Below are positions 23,397 to 36,800 of a stretch of 64,000 nt of DNA, piece after piece. The DNA lies in assembly GCA_022495995.1 (NCBI GenBank), contig JAFEMH010000078.1, positions 496,001 to 560,000 on the forward strand, given 5' to 3'. The position numbers were made by a program, and so were the translations under genes. Below the pieces are notes generated by a model. The model saw nothing but the letters and a program-made list of their open reading frames with translations. It was not told the origin of the DNA and made no database searches. The DNA comes from Adenophora triphylla var. japonica (taxonomy: Eukaryota > Streptophyta > Magnoliopsida > Asterales > Campanulaceae). Position 1 is the first letter of the stretch; the number at the start of each line of letters is the position of its first letter.

Positions 23397-23811
23397 TGAA
23401 ATGTCCTTGAGAGAGAAAGTGAAGATAAAGAGGGATTTAAGGCAGCGTTTGGTGGGGGAGAATAATGGCGCTAGAACAACAGGCTGTAACAGTAGAGAGA
23501 AAATCCATTGGGAAGCGTGAAATTCGTACTGGTATCGGCTCCACCAAACAATATCGCTGCAGCACTTGTTCCTCCTACTACAGCAGTTATCTTCGTCGAC
23601 GACGTCGTTTCATTCTTTATTTGTTTCTCTGTCCTATCTGGTAAAGAATGGGGATTGAAGAGTAATGGAGGTTTCTTAAACCCACAAAACTATGTACTGT
23701 ACTTTTTTCTCTCTCTTTCTCTCTCTCTCTCTCTCAAAATATTTATGAGATAGAGAGAGAGAGAGTTGAAAAACAGCTGTATAGAGTATAGGTACAGCCT
23801 GTTGTTTAATT
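23397..23811. other. Upstream region of the DUF1005 gene with CT microsatellite
   Basis: The likely 5'UTR and promoter of the minus-strand DUF1005 gene. A CT run at 23708-23736 is followed by GAGA at 23753-23766, so the two can pair as a hairpin. No TATA box could be assigned with confidence. Confidence 0.4.
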
Positions 23812-23814
23812 TAA

Positions 23815-25449
23815 GACTACCCCCACAGTGGTTTCATCCCACTCTCCCATTTCATCTAACACTTTTTACACTTTTTCTCATCCACCTAATATTTCATCTA
23901 CCCATTTCATTTACCCCCACTCCAATGGCTAACTTAAACTAAATTTCAACTCCCTCCAACTCATCATTCTATACCCCACTACTTTTATTTTATTTCATTT
24001 ATATTCTTTATTTTTATGATTAGTAAAATAATAATTATTATTATTTATAATTAAAAAAATATTTCACACTTAATTAAAAAAATATTGCATCAATTTATAG
24101 GTAAAAAAATATAATGATTTTTTTTAAAATAAATGCTAAAATGAAGAAGGATAATTGAGAAATGATTGTTTTTTTTGTGTCCAAATCAAATGAAACTTAT
24201 ATCGATTTGTAGGGAAAAAAAAATGATGAATTTTGGTGAAAAAAAAAATTAAAAAAAATAATAATTTACTAGGTAATAATTCAGCCCAAATTGAAAGCTA
24301 AGTGTTTTTTTTTTGTGTCCAAATCAAATGAAATTTATATCGATTTGTAGGGAAAAAAAAATGATGAATTTTGGTGAAAAAAAAAATTAAAAAAAAAATC
24401 AATTTACTAGGTAATAATTCAGCCCAAATTGAAAGCTAAGTGTTTTTTTTTTGTGTCCAAATCAAATGAAACTTATATCGATTTGTAGGGAAAAAAAATG
24501 ATGAATTTTGGTGAAAAAAAAATTAAAAAAATAATAATTTACTAGGTAATAATTCAGCCCAAATTGAAAGCTAAGTGTTTTTTTTTGTGTCCAAATCAAA
24601 TGAAATTTATATCGATTTGTAGGGAAAAAAAAATGATGAATTTTGGTGAAAAAAAAAATTAAAAAAAAAATCAATTTACTAGGTAATAATTCGGCCGAAT
24701 TGAAAGCTAAGTGTTTTTTTTGTGTCCAAATCAAATGAAACTTATATCGATTTGTAGGAAAAAAAATGATGAATTTTGGTGAAAAAAAAATTAAAAAAAT
24801 AATAATTTACTAGGTAATAATTCGGCCCAAATTGAAAGCTAAGTGTTTTTTTTTGTGTCCAAATCAAATGAAATTTATATCGATTTGTAGGGAAAAAAAT
24901 GATGAATTTTGGTGAAAAAAAAAAATTAAAAAAAAAAATCAATTTACTAGGTAATAATTCAGCCCAAATTGAAAACTAAGTGTTTTTTTTTGTGTCCAAA
25001 TGAAATGAAATTTATATCAATTTGTAGGGAAAAAAATGATGAATCTTGGTGAATTTTTTTTTATTTTTAAATCATTTATTATGAGATAATTGAGTTTAAA
25101 TAATTGGGTGAAAAAATAAAAAAGGACGGACCAATACCAAGCCAACACGTGGCAAATTCGAGAAAAATAAAAAAAAAAAAAAAAAAAAAAAGCTGTGCGT
25201 CACGCGCCAAATGGGAGCGTGAGTCCCACGCGCCTAATACACCTCCAATGCCAAGCCGACACGTGTCCATTTTTTTAAAAAAAAAAAAAAACATTTCATA
25301 CGGGATGAAAGTTTTCATCAAGGTTTCATACGGGATGAAAGTTTTCATCCCGTTAATCCATTCAACCAAGCAGTCGACCTCCATTGCAAGGAAATGGGTA
25401 GATGAAATGGGATTTCATCTCCCATTTCATCTACCCATTGTGGGTAGTC
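23815..25449. mobile_element. Harbinger/Tourist-like non-autonomous element, 1.6 kb
   Basis: The left end GACTACCCCCACAGTGG is mirrored at the right end by CCCATTGTGGGTAGTC. Both sides are flanked by the 3-bp direct repeat TAA (23812-23814 and 25450-25452). A TWA target and an end of this kind fit PIF/Harbinger elements. Near both ends are repeated CCCATTTCATCT segments. The interior is occupied by a tandem array and has no transposase frame. Confidence 0.7.
24165..25035. repeat. Higher-order tandem array, 7 copies of a ~136-bp unit in an AB pattern
   Basis: Copies begin TTTTTTTGTGTCCAAATCAA near 24172, 24306, 24445, 24580, 24716, 24848 and 24984. They alternate: one class reads GAAACTTATATCG with AATAATAATTTACTAG, the other GAAATTTATATCG with AAATCAATTTACTAG. 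This gives a dimer of about 272 bp as the real repeating unit for the first six copies. Open frames across it are by-products of the repeat. Confidence 0.88.
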
Positions 25450-25452
25450 TAA

Positions 25453-25784
25453 GTTAATTTTTTGTTGGCAGCGAAAACGGAGGTTAATGGTATCTACTTG
25501 TTCTGTTGAGTCTGTGACCAAATAACCCTTGTCCCTATCTTGATGTCGGGTAGGGTACTGTCGTGGCGTGGGTCCTTAATCTCAAACTGTTTTGATTTGT
25601 TTTGGCCGAATGTCACGTGTGAAGTATTGTGACAAGCGGTTGATATGGTGGTGACACGTGGATGGTTAGGATACTTTTTTATGCAGGCTCGTAAGTTTTC
25701 GGCCAGGGCCCTCAGGAGCTGGTGCTTTCCATTTTACTCAAAGAAGACTCGCTAGTATAACATTCAGACTCACTCAGTTGTTTT
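25453..25784. other. Spacer with CACGTG motifs
   Basis: No gene seen. CACGTG occurs at about 25614 and ACACGTGG at about 25655. This may be part of an ancient promoter displaced from the DUF1005 gene by the Harbinger-like insertion. Confidence 0.35.
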
Positions 25785-25789
25785 ATTTC

Positions 25790-26460
25790 TGTTAGAATTG
25801 GGTCCTCATCCCCTTAAAAGGCCTTGTTAAGGGGTGAGGTTAACCAACCTTATATAGTGGATCATTTATATTCTCCAAATTGATGTGGGATACATGGGAC
25901 TTCAACACAGGGGTGAGGTTAACCAACCTTATATAGTGGATCATTTATATTCTCCAAGTTGATGTGGGATACATGGGACTTCAACACGCCCCCTCACGTG
26001 TAGGCCGGTAACTTGGCACTACACGTAGACTTCAAACCCAACACGGGCACCCAACACGGGTTAACTTAAGCCCAACATCAACTTGGGCCAGCTCTGATAC
26101 CATGTTAGAATTGGGTCCTCATCCCCTTAAAAGGCCTTGTTAAGGGGTGAGGTTAACCAACCTTATATAGTGGATCATTTATATTCTCCAAGTTGATGTG
26201 GGATACATGGGATAATATCTCTAACACGCCCCCTCACGTGTAGCGGGCTTTGCCAAAGCTTACAACGTGGACTTATCAACCGGGTGGCGCGGAGTAACAT
26301 CGTGGGCCGTTTGGCCTGCACGAGTGGGACTCCGCTCGATACCATCTCAAAGTCTGAGGTTCCACCTTAAAACCAATTGGTGATAAGGGGAGTAGCCCAG
26401 GATCTTTATATATTATAGGCAAGGTTTGTTAATTCCCAATGTGGAATAATATCTCTAACA
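25790..26460 (-). mobile_element. TRIM retrotransposon with three LTRs in tandem
   Basis: Three related short LTRs lie at 25790-25907 (with a partial duplication to 25986), 26103-26226 and about 26345-26460. They are separated by two 116-118-bp interiors. Next to an LTR each interior has a polypurine tract (minus strand CACGTGAGGGGGCG) and at its other end a tRNA-iMet primer site (TGGTATCAGAGC at 26091-26102; a damaged copy at 26335-26344). The whole is flanked by the 5-bp duplication ATTTC (25785-25789 and 26461-26465). No coding capacity, as expected for a TRIM. One target duplication around three LTRs means it inserted as a unit, or recombined after insertion. Confidence 0.85.
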
Positions 26461-26465
26461 ATTTC

Positions 26466-27837
26466 CCCTTCTTCTTCCTTTGACAACTACGCCAGCAGCG
26501 GACCAACTTCCCAAATCCCACTCCCAACATACCATACGAAGTCCAATTATCAAAAATTATAAATACTTCACAACATATGCCATTTAGATGTAATGCATTA
26601 TTTGTTGTTTAATTAATTTCAATACAATTTATAAGCTATACACGTGATACTTACTCTCACGCCGGAGGATCTTAGCCGAAAACCACCCCGGCTAATCGTG
26701 TGTTCATTGGTTTCAAGTCAAACGAAGCCATAAGATCAAACCTAATTGCTGGACGTAGGCTGGTCAACACGTTCCTTGCAACATTAATTTATATTATAAA
26801 CTAAGAATTCTATTTCACATTAATGTTTTATAGGTTTTCACAGTTGTTTATTCTCATGCATTATTTGTGAAATAACTGTGATATGTATTTCTTTCACATT
26901 TATTTTGCTTAAACAACTGATAAATTTTTGAACTGTGATATGTATTTCACAGTTATTTTTGTTAAAGTTTGGTGAACAGCTAATACTTCTCATGAAACTT
27001 GAACACAAGTTTGGTGTAAATAACTGTGAATTCTATTTCACAATTATTTAAATAATTGTGAAATTGTTATATAACTGTATTGATTTATGTTATGAGGGGA
27101 TGGGGTAGGGGTGGTTGATGGGTGGGTAATGTGGGGGTGTATGGAAAGTTAGGTGTGTGTGTGTGAGGATGTTGTCATTTTCCGGAAAATATTTTATTCA
27201 GAAAAATCCTTAAGTCATTTTACTAAAAAATAAAGTGGGAAAATCATTTTTCGAAAACAATTTTCTCCATTTTCCGGTGCTTACCAAACACTGAAAAATG
27301 AGAAAATATTTTTCGAAAAACATTTTTTGAAAAACATTTTCCACAAACAAACGGATCCTAAGATTGAGACCCAGTTGGAAAACTTCTGTCTCATCGAGAC
27401 CATTTGCCTCAGAATTTCTTAATCAACCCCTTCGAGCATCTACTCCAGAAGAGTCAATTTTATAAAAAAAAAAAAAAAAAGGAATTTACATGGCATGCTG
27501 AAATTGGAAGCATGCACAACTATAGCAGATCAGATGTCTACAAATCATCGATCAGATCCTCTTGAAAAAAGATGGAGATGAAAAAAAAGAAAAAAATTAG
27601 ATCGCAGACATGCTTCAGAAGATGTTTGCTTATGAACACGCTGTTTTCCTTTTCCAGCGGGCAGCAAAGAGCATAAACTGATGGATGAGACCTCTTGCAC
27701 TTCCGCATGTTCTCCGCCGCGAATAATTTGCAGAGAATCAATCAACATAAGGGGCAAGAGAGCATAAGATCTGGGCACGCGTTCGAGTGAGTTTCTATGC
27801 CATTTGTGTTTATGCAAAGGCCTCTTCTGCACAGGCT
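26466..27837. other. Spacer downstream of ITPK with inverted-repeat-rich segments
   Basis: No gene seen. At 26820-27080 ACTGTGAAATA and its complement recur many times. At 27175-27360 is a common plant repeat built of TTTTCCGGAAAA/TTTTTCGAAAA segments, probably an old MITE. The 3'UTR of the minus-strand ITPK gene must lie near 27500-27837. Confidence 0.45.
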
Positions 27838-30800
27838 TTACTTGTACTTGCTTTGCACCAAGCTCAGAAGAAAGTCGGTAAATATGTGTTCATATTCTGG
27901 CATTTTCCCATACCCTGAAAACATGAGGGGTAAAGTTGTTTTAGAACAATATATAGCTAGTTCAAAACAAGTTTCCTAAATAAAGTGATCCAAAACCAAG
28001 GTAAAATCCATGAGAACACCAAACTCTCATCCCCACCCTCCACCAAAACTCATGTAAAGACCAAGATAATAGAAAACTTCCATCTTTTCCTTTTGGGTGG
28101 TAGTGGTGTGTGTGTGGGCGGTGGTGGTTGAGATTTATTACTTAATAGCAATAGAAAAATATTCCCTGCTCTTTTATGAAAGATAAATGAGATATTTTTG
28201 TAAGGAACATTTTCCAATTACCAGGAAAATAATTGATGTCAATGACATAAAACCGATCTCTTGTTCCATGCTCTCGAATCATATCTAAGTTAAACAGATG
28301 AAGACCCTGTAACAATGATCAAACAAGTACCTATGATCAGACAATTGAATGATAGAAACATCATATCAACACCCAGAATGACAAGATGATACGGCAATAT
28401 AACAGACGGAAAAAAAGGTAACTCACCAGACGACGACGTAGTTCCCTAGCAAGTCGCTCGAGTAAAGGTCGGGGAGGAAGCTCTGCAGAAATCATTGAGA
28501 TGTGAGCTCAAATTTTAGTACTCCAATCCTTGAGAGAGTTCATGACATTCAAAGTTACAAGAAAATAAAGCAGCTTGAAGGTTGACAATGTAACCAACGA
28601 AACAGGTATTTAAATATACACAATCCCACGAGGACTAGAGAGAGAGAGAGATGGAGAGATTGAAGAGAATGATCTTGCCTGCAATGCATGGGTCTAGATC
28701 TGCATCATCTGCAGATTGTGCAGCACAAGAAACCCTAGGAAACCGATAAACACCAGCACTTCTAGAGAGCTCACGCTTACTAACATCAGGTAAAGAGAAA
28801 CGCCGAACAACCTTAATTGCTTCCCCTACAACATAAACCTTGAAGAGAACGCCTCCTACAACCACCAAAGTAGTGTTACTTCTAGAACTAAATATGCACC
28901 AGTAAAAAAACAGTTGAAATTTTATACCCTCAGAGACAAGTATTACATACCGTGATTGACAAACTCTTGAAGAACAAGTGGAGGCTCTAGCTTTTTAAGG
29001 GAACAGTGATCATAAGCCAGTGACAGTTCATGTGACTTTGCAACCAGAGGCTTTGCAACTGAAACAGATGGTGAATGCAACATTTTTAAGAATAAGAGGG
29101 AGGAAAAGGAGAAAAGAGAGCAAGCAAGAAGAGGAAAAATCACTTTGGCATAAAAATAATACTCCCTCCGTCCCATAAAGATGTACATATTTGCTATTTT
29201 GTTTGCCCCAAAAAGATAGTCTCATTTCCATAATTTGTTAGGTTAAAATTATTGAACTTCCTAAGTTGCCAATAACCCCAGGATTTCCACCTATAGCAAG
29301 TGTAAGTGGATAAAAGGCCACTGCTTGATTTGACTACCTACCAAGGAAGCATAATCCCGTAGCACCTGATCATAATAATCCTACCAAACCACAATTGTCC
29401 ATCTCAACCCTACGAACAGGCTTAAAAATTTGCGAAAATATAAGCGAATTTTATAGAAGAAACCAGCAAGAGTTACAAAAGCACATATTTATGCACAATA
29501 GCCATATATCCCCAATGAACCTAAAAACCACCAATTTCCCCTACCATAAACTTCCTCAAAAATCCAACTACAAGCAAAGACCCTTAGCGATATATTAACA
29601 CTTACTAAAAAGGTGATCATAAATCTGTTTGGCCCTGGCATCTTATCCCTCCTAAATATAAGTAACACACCTTACTTGCCCCAAAAGGTCTATCAAGCCA
29701 ACCTGAACTCACCCTTCTCACTTGGATCCTACTTCAAACCCTCCAACATTAACTGAATCAAATCCGCTCACATCAACATAATCTCTCTGAATCACCCCCC
29801 CCCCCCACCATACCCCTTCTAACCAGCCCTTTTAACAAGTCATTGCTGTCACCCCTTCCAACTACGTATGACCTACCATCCCAATTCCATCTTCAATAAT
29901 ACCTATTTACCGCTACTAACAATAAAAAAAAGAAGCAACCCACCATCAGTGTCATATAGGCACATACAAATCGTGCAAATCCATGTATATATACTACCCG
30001 CACACAGTCACACATACACCCACCTACCATCACCACATGTATGCGCCTTCGCACATACACATAAATGGAAAAGAGAAACCCCGCACATATGGAACTCTCA
30101 ATTACCATTCACAAATAGACAATAGGAAATACAACCACGCTCCAATGTAAAGGATGGTGATGGTAGGAAGCGAGTGAACTAAACCACAGAGAATAAATAG
30201 GATGGTGATTTTGTTATTTCTAAAAATGATTTATTGGCCATGGTTATATTTGTGCACGCCAAGGTGTAGCACTCTGGTGATCAAAGGCACTTTTCTCGGA
30301 AGATGAAGATAAATGGCAACAGATTCAGTATGGTTAATATGAGTACTAGAGCTTTTTAAGGCTGCATATATGGAGAGATTGGGCTTCTTCTAACTGAACT
30401 AAAAACAATGTGGAATGTTCGATAAATCAAATTCATTTAGTGTTCATTTACTCAATGCGGATTGCCTCTATACGCTGAAGTTATAAAAGTGACCCTTCTC
30501 GTGTTTACAGCAGTTAACTCAAGAGAGACAAGTGAAAGATTCCAAACATGAAAGGCCGCAAAAGGAGACAAAGCAAAGAGTAGTAAGCGAATTCTCAGCT
30601 TTCACAGCCGTAAAAAGAAGCGACACATTAGGCAAGTAGACAACAATAACATGCAAGAAACAATGTATCAGTAACTATGCTTTCATAATTGTGTTTCTCA
30701 TAAGTCACGTTTGAACCTAACATTTTAAAACTGTAGGCGACTGACTGGAGTGCACAACCAGTTGATAAGCTGTAGTTCCAACACACACAGACACACAGAG

Positions 30801-33800
30801 AATAATAATATGCATACTTACCAAGAGGAAGGGTCAAGCCAGCCTTTTTAACTGCATCGGGGATTAATGATGGATCCTTTTTTATTACCAACTGTCGTGG
30901 AACACCAACAGTCCCTACATAATACTTGATTATGAGAATAACTTCTCTAAATAATTATGGTAGGCAAATAACTAAGCTGAGTCACAACCAATGCAATGAT
31001 AACTTGATAAAGCTAACCAAGTAGCACTGCCGCACACAATTATAGAATAAAAAAGGAATTTTACCATATGCATCCGAAAAGTTCAGATCAGCAACGTCCT
31101 GGAGCATGTACTGTCGATTGTACACATGTTGTATGGCATCAGGAGGATCAAGGACCGTGACTTCAGGATGTGACAGGCGGTAATCCTTCAAAAACAGGTA
31201 AAAAAAGAGGGTACGAAAGGGAAAATTATTGTTGTAAATAATACTAGAATAAAATGCTCTGGTGAATACATTCAAAATTTCACCAGATATAAGGCATTAC
31301 TAAATGAATGATGGCAAGCAAAAGGAATGGAAACAATGGGATACCTCGACAAGGTTACAAGCAAATGAAAGACTAAGGGGAATTAAACTCAGTTCAGAAG
31401 TTACGCATGATTAGTGCTCAATTACGTAAGTGATCACAACAATTTTTCACCTGATCAAGATCCATTTGCAAGATGTACCATTGTGACTCCTTGAAATGCA
31501 CTTTTAAGGGACAAAAACAGTACAAAGTTCTTCAAATGCTGTATGGACCTATTTTACAACTGTCTCAAAGCAAATGACTTTAAGAAAAATAAGGATAAAG
31601 AAAATTCTGATCATGGATAAATTCTGATGCGGAAGCGTATCAGAGAAAACGCTGCACGAGCGAGTCTCGAAGAACATGGAGTTGTTACACGAACAAAACC
31701 CAGAAAACTAAACTCAAAAGAATCTTCAAATCAAGAAACTTTGAGAGAAAATAGAAAGAAGCAAATCTGATTAATAATTCTCGAAATCAAGTCATGTCTA
31801 CAGCTCTTGTCTGACCCACTTATATAGGCAGCCCATTCATGTGAAGAAGGAAGGAAAACAGACTAATACTAATAATGTAAATATGAAAGGAAAATGAAAC
31901 AAAGCCACAAACTGTTCGATGTATTGAGCTGTTGGAGTGCTGGTACATTTCCCATGTGCTAATTCTTCTATATCTCTTTGTCTTCTAAGTCTCCATGAGA
32001 TGTTCAACATCAGTCCCTCCCACTTGAGAAGAACTCGCCATCGAGTTAACCGGAGGATCAGGATACATAGGCACGTCGGAGGAAGGGTAGAACAAGGAAA
32101 GATCTGCCACATTGAATGTCTTGGAAATACCCATACTAGCAGGTAGGTCCACCACATTAGCATTATCATTGATGCGCTTCAGAACTTTGTAAGGCCCAAA
32201 CTTCTTTGGTTACAACTTGTGATACTTCCCAGCAGGAAACCTCTCCCTACGCAAGAAAACCATCACATCATCACCTTCTTCAAACACAACAATACGACGA
32301 TCTTTATCTGCTGCAGCAGCCTTGAACTTTGCATTAGTCGCCTCCAATTTTGCTCTAACTTCCGCCTGAATAGCTTGTGAATCCCTTGCCATTTTACCCG
32401 TTGCAACGCTATACCCCGGAACATTAGGAAGCTTCACTAAATCCATAGCATGACGGGGAGTTTGCACATAAACAATAGAGAAAGGAGACTTTCCCGTAGA
32501 ACTGTGAACTGCACTATTAAATCCAAACTCAGCTTGAGGAAGAGCTTGATCTCACTGCTTAGGATGTTCCCCACATATACACCGAATCAAATTACCTAAG
32601 GTCCTATTGACCACTTCTGTTTGGCCATCTGTTTTTGAGGATGCGCAGTGCTGCTAAATTTCAGCGAAGTGTTGAACATCTTCCACAGAGTCATCCAAAA
32701 ATGACTAAAAAATTTAGTATCTCTATCAGAAGTAATGGATACTGGCACTCCATGTAAACGCACCACCTTACGGAAAAACAAACGAGAAATATGTGAAGCA
32801 TCCGATGTTTTTCAACATGGAATGAAATGTACCATCTTAGAAAATTTGTCCACCACAACAAACACTGAATCAACTTCTCTCTGAGTCTTCGGAAGCCCAA
32901 GAATGAAATCCATTGATAAGTCCTCCCATATGCCATTTGAGACGGGTAGAGGGTGTATATAAACCTGTGTTTTGGGACTGCCCTTTTGCAACCTGACAAG
33001 TATAACATTTTCGCACAAACCCACGCACATCTCTCTTCAATTGTGGCCAGTAATATCGAGACTCAAGACTAGAAGTAGTTTTCTCAACACCCAAATGACC
33101 ACTAAGTCCTTCTCCATGCAAATCATGAATTAATTTCTCACAAAGAAACACGAGAAATGCATAGACAATTACCTTTAAAGAGATAACCGTCATAGATGTG
33201 AAATCATCTTGTGATGCTTTGGTCTTACAAACTAGCCACACTTCCTTGAAATCGTCATCCTCCTCGTACAATTCTTTCATAACTTCAAATCCCACAGCCT
33301 CATTATGCATGGTCACTAGCAAGGTTGCTCTCCTACTCAATGCATATGCCACCTTATTTTGTTGCCCAGACTTGTGCTTCAAAATAAAGGTAAATTGTTG
33401 TAGATACTCCACCCATCGAGCATGCATCTTGCTGATTTGCTTTTGACTATTAATGTACTTCAAGGCCTGATGGTCGGTGTAAAGAACAAATTGATTAGGA
33501 ATCAAATAATTCTCCCAATGCCTTAAAGCACGCACCACTGCATAAAATTCTTGCTCATAGGTAGACCACTTTTGACGTGCATCACTCAGCTTTTCACCGA
33601 AGAAAGCTACTGGTCTTCCTTCTTGAGATAGCACAGCTCCAATGCCAACGCCACACGCATCACACTCCACCACAAATAACTTGTCAAAATTTGGTAGTGC
33701 TAGACATGGAGCAGTTGTTAGCTTCTCTTTGATCTCCCTAAAACTTTGTCGTTGCTGAGGTCCCCAATGAAATTTCCCTTTCTTCATGCAATCTGTTAAC

Positions 33801-36800
33801 GGGGCCACAATTGAACTGAAATTTCGAATGAACCGTCTATAAAAGGTTGCCGGGCCATGAAGCTACGAACATCAGACACTGTCTTTAGAGTAGGTCACTC
33901 CTGAATAGCTGCAACCTTTGACTCATCAACCCGAATGCCATCCTTACCTACAATAAAGCCTAAGAAAACAAGGCTTGTCGCCATGAAATCACACTTTTCA
34001 AGTTTACATATAACTTATTCGCCTGCAAAACTTGAAGCACTTGGCGTAGATGCCCTAAATGCTCCTTTTCATTAGCACTATAAATTAAAATATCATCAAA
34101 ATAGACCACTAGAAATTTACCAATAAAAGGCTTCAAGACTTCATTCATCAACCTCATGAAGGTGCTAGGTGCATTGGATAAACCAAAAGGCATCACCAAC
34201 CACTCGTATAACCCTTCTTTGGTTTTGAATGTTGTCTTCCATTCATCACCGGGACGAATACGGATCTAATAGTACCCACTCCGAAGATCTATCTTTGAGT
34301 AAACACAAGCTCCAGATAGGCAATCAAGCATATCCTCTAATCTCGGTATAGGAAAGCTATAACGCACAGTAATCTTGTTGATACTTCTACTATCGATGCA
34401 CATCCTTCATGAGCCATCTTTCTTTGAAGTTAACAAAGCTGGCACTACACATGGACTCATACTTACTTGAATAGATCCCTTCTTTAATAGATCTTCTACC
34501 ATCTCATGCAAAATTTCACTCTCCTTGGGATTCATTCGATAGTGAGGTAAGTTAGGCAAAGTTGCTCCAGGAACTAGGTCTATGGCATGTTGTATGTCCC
34601 TCATAGGAGGTAGACCCGGTGGTAACTCGCCTGGCATTACGTCTTGAAACTCCTCCAATAATTCACGAACATTGGGAGGATATTCACCTTTTGTTTCCAT
34701 GACGAGGACACCCTTTACTACTAAGGCCACCATCTCTTTTGACTACTTTGCATCCGTCCAAAAATCTGCACCATTGTTAGTCACAAAAAATATTTCTTTC
34801 CCGGGGCTAACTTCCTCATTAACCTTAGGACGCTCCACATGGGGAGTCAAAGTAATTCTTTTACCTCCCCACATAAACCTGTAAACATTATCTTTACACA
34901 TGTGTACAACATCTATGTCAAATTGTCAAGGCCGGCCTAACAAGATATGACATGCATCCATTTCCACTACATCACAAACAACATTATCAGAATAAGGGCC
35001 AATTGTCAAGGAAACTCAACATCTGTTTACTATCCTAACTGTCTCCACATCCTTAATCCAACCAATTTTATAGGGTTCAGGGTGCTTTCAACAGGTAACT
35101 CCAATTGTTCAACTAGTTGTTTAGATATGATATTTTCTGAACTACCGCTATCTATAACAACATCAAAGCGTTGATTAGAAATACGACACCTAGTTCGGAA
35201 GAGTTTATGGCGCTGATTATCCTCCTTAGGTGAAAGCAATAGTCGACGCACCACGAACGTTTTAGACCCCATCTCTTCTTCCTGAGCTTCATCAGATTCT
35301 CCTCCATAAGCCAAGTCTTCTACATCATCATCCTTGTCTCCATGTTCCACTATGTTCACCTGTCGTCGATCAGGACAATTATTTGAGTATGTCCCTGCTT
35401 TCCACACCTATAACACTTATTTTCCATGAATTTCTGATAGGGATTAGGAAGTTTAGGGGGAGGTTGCTTATCATTTGCCTTATTTGCTCCCGCTCGTCCA
35501 TCCACTATTGGTCTCTTATCATCAAGATATCTATTTCCTCGAGGTTCCTGCTCTTCCTTCGGAGTCTCCCTTGTATTAAACCGATTTGACCCAAAGGTTG
35601 TTCTAGACATGCTACCCCGAGTACTTTTCTTGTTCTGCAAATTTGCCTCAGCCTTCATTGCTAGATTGTATGCCTCCGAAAGCATGAGAATTGGTTGAAT
35701 ACCAATCTCATCACGCACATTATCACTGAGTCCATCAAGAAATCTGGAGACGAGCTGTCCCTCCGTCTCTAACACGTTACGAGAAAGCAAACAGAGAAAT
35801 TCAGAATGATACTCATGAACAGTACGCTCACCTTGAATATAATGTTGGAATTGAGAAAATAGGTACTGCTCATAGTCTGATGGTAAGAATCTAGCCATGA
35901 GCTAGTCATGAACAGCCGCTTCAATTTAGGCCACGCCCTCACAGGTTGTTTTCTTTGTCGCCGCCTCAAGTTCTGCAATTGTTCCCACCAAGATGACACT
36001 CCTCCTTTCAACCGGTAGGCCACTAACTTGACTTGACGGTATTCAGGAATTTCCATGTACTCAAAAAATCTCTCGATTTCTGCAATCCAATCTAAAAAAT
36101 CTTAGTTACCATTAAAGGCCAGAACATCTACCTTTAACTTGAATTCTTCTTGACCCGTTGTCTACGTTGAAACCCTCCTTGAATCTGATTTCCACGACCA
36201 AAATTAAGATATGGAGCATCGTTATCAGATGAAGAATCCTCGTCCACTTGATTCCTACGAAGATTCACATTGACATGTTCTTGTTGTTGCTCTATGTTGG
36301 CAGCTGCGCGGATAGGAGCCAATCTCCCACCCCATTCAAACTGCTGATCTTGTCCAGCGACATTCATACGGTCAAGACGATTAATCATCATTTCCAAAGC
36401 TGCTTGCACTTGAATCATTTGAATGCGTGTTTGCGCTAACTCCTGGTCAATACGATCTAAGCTTTCGGTCTGAAGTTGAGTACTTGCTGATGATGATCTG
36501 TCTTCATCTCCTAGTGCTGATGTAGTACTGACCATTGATATTAACTGGAACAGGCAAATCTTGCTCTGATACCAACTGATGCGGAAGCGTATCAGAGAAA
36601 ACGCTGCACGAGCGAGTCTCGAAGAACAGGGAGTTGTTACACGAATAAAACCCAGAAAATTAAACTCAAAAGAATCTTCAAATCAAGAAACTTTGAGAGA
36701 AAACAGGAAGAACCAAATCTGATTAATAATTCTCGAAATCAAGTCATGTCTACAGCTCTTGCCTAACCCACTTATATAGGCAGCCCATTCATGTGAAGAA

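Noticed and set aside
24462..24942. Frames rich in F, K and I
   Set aside because: Direct product of the A/T-rich tandem array in the Harbinger-like element.
29781..29815. Poly-C run as a G-quadruplex element
   Set aside because: A single C run in an intron without further tracts; too little to support it.
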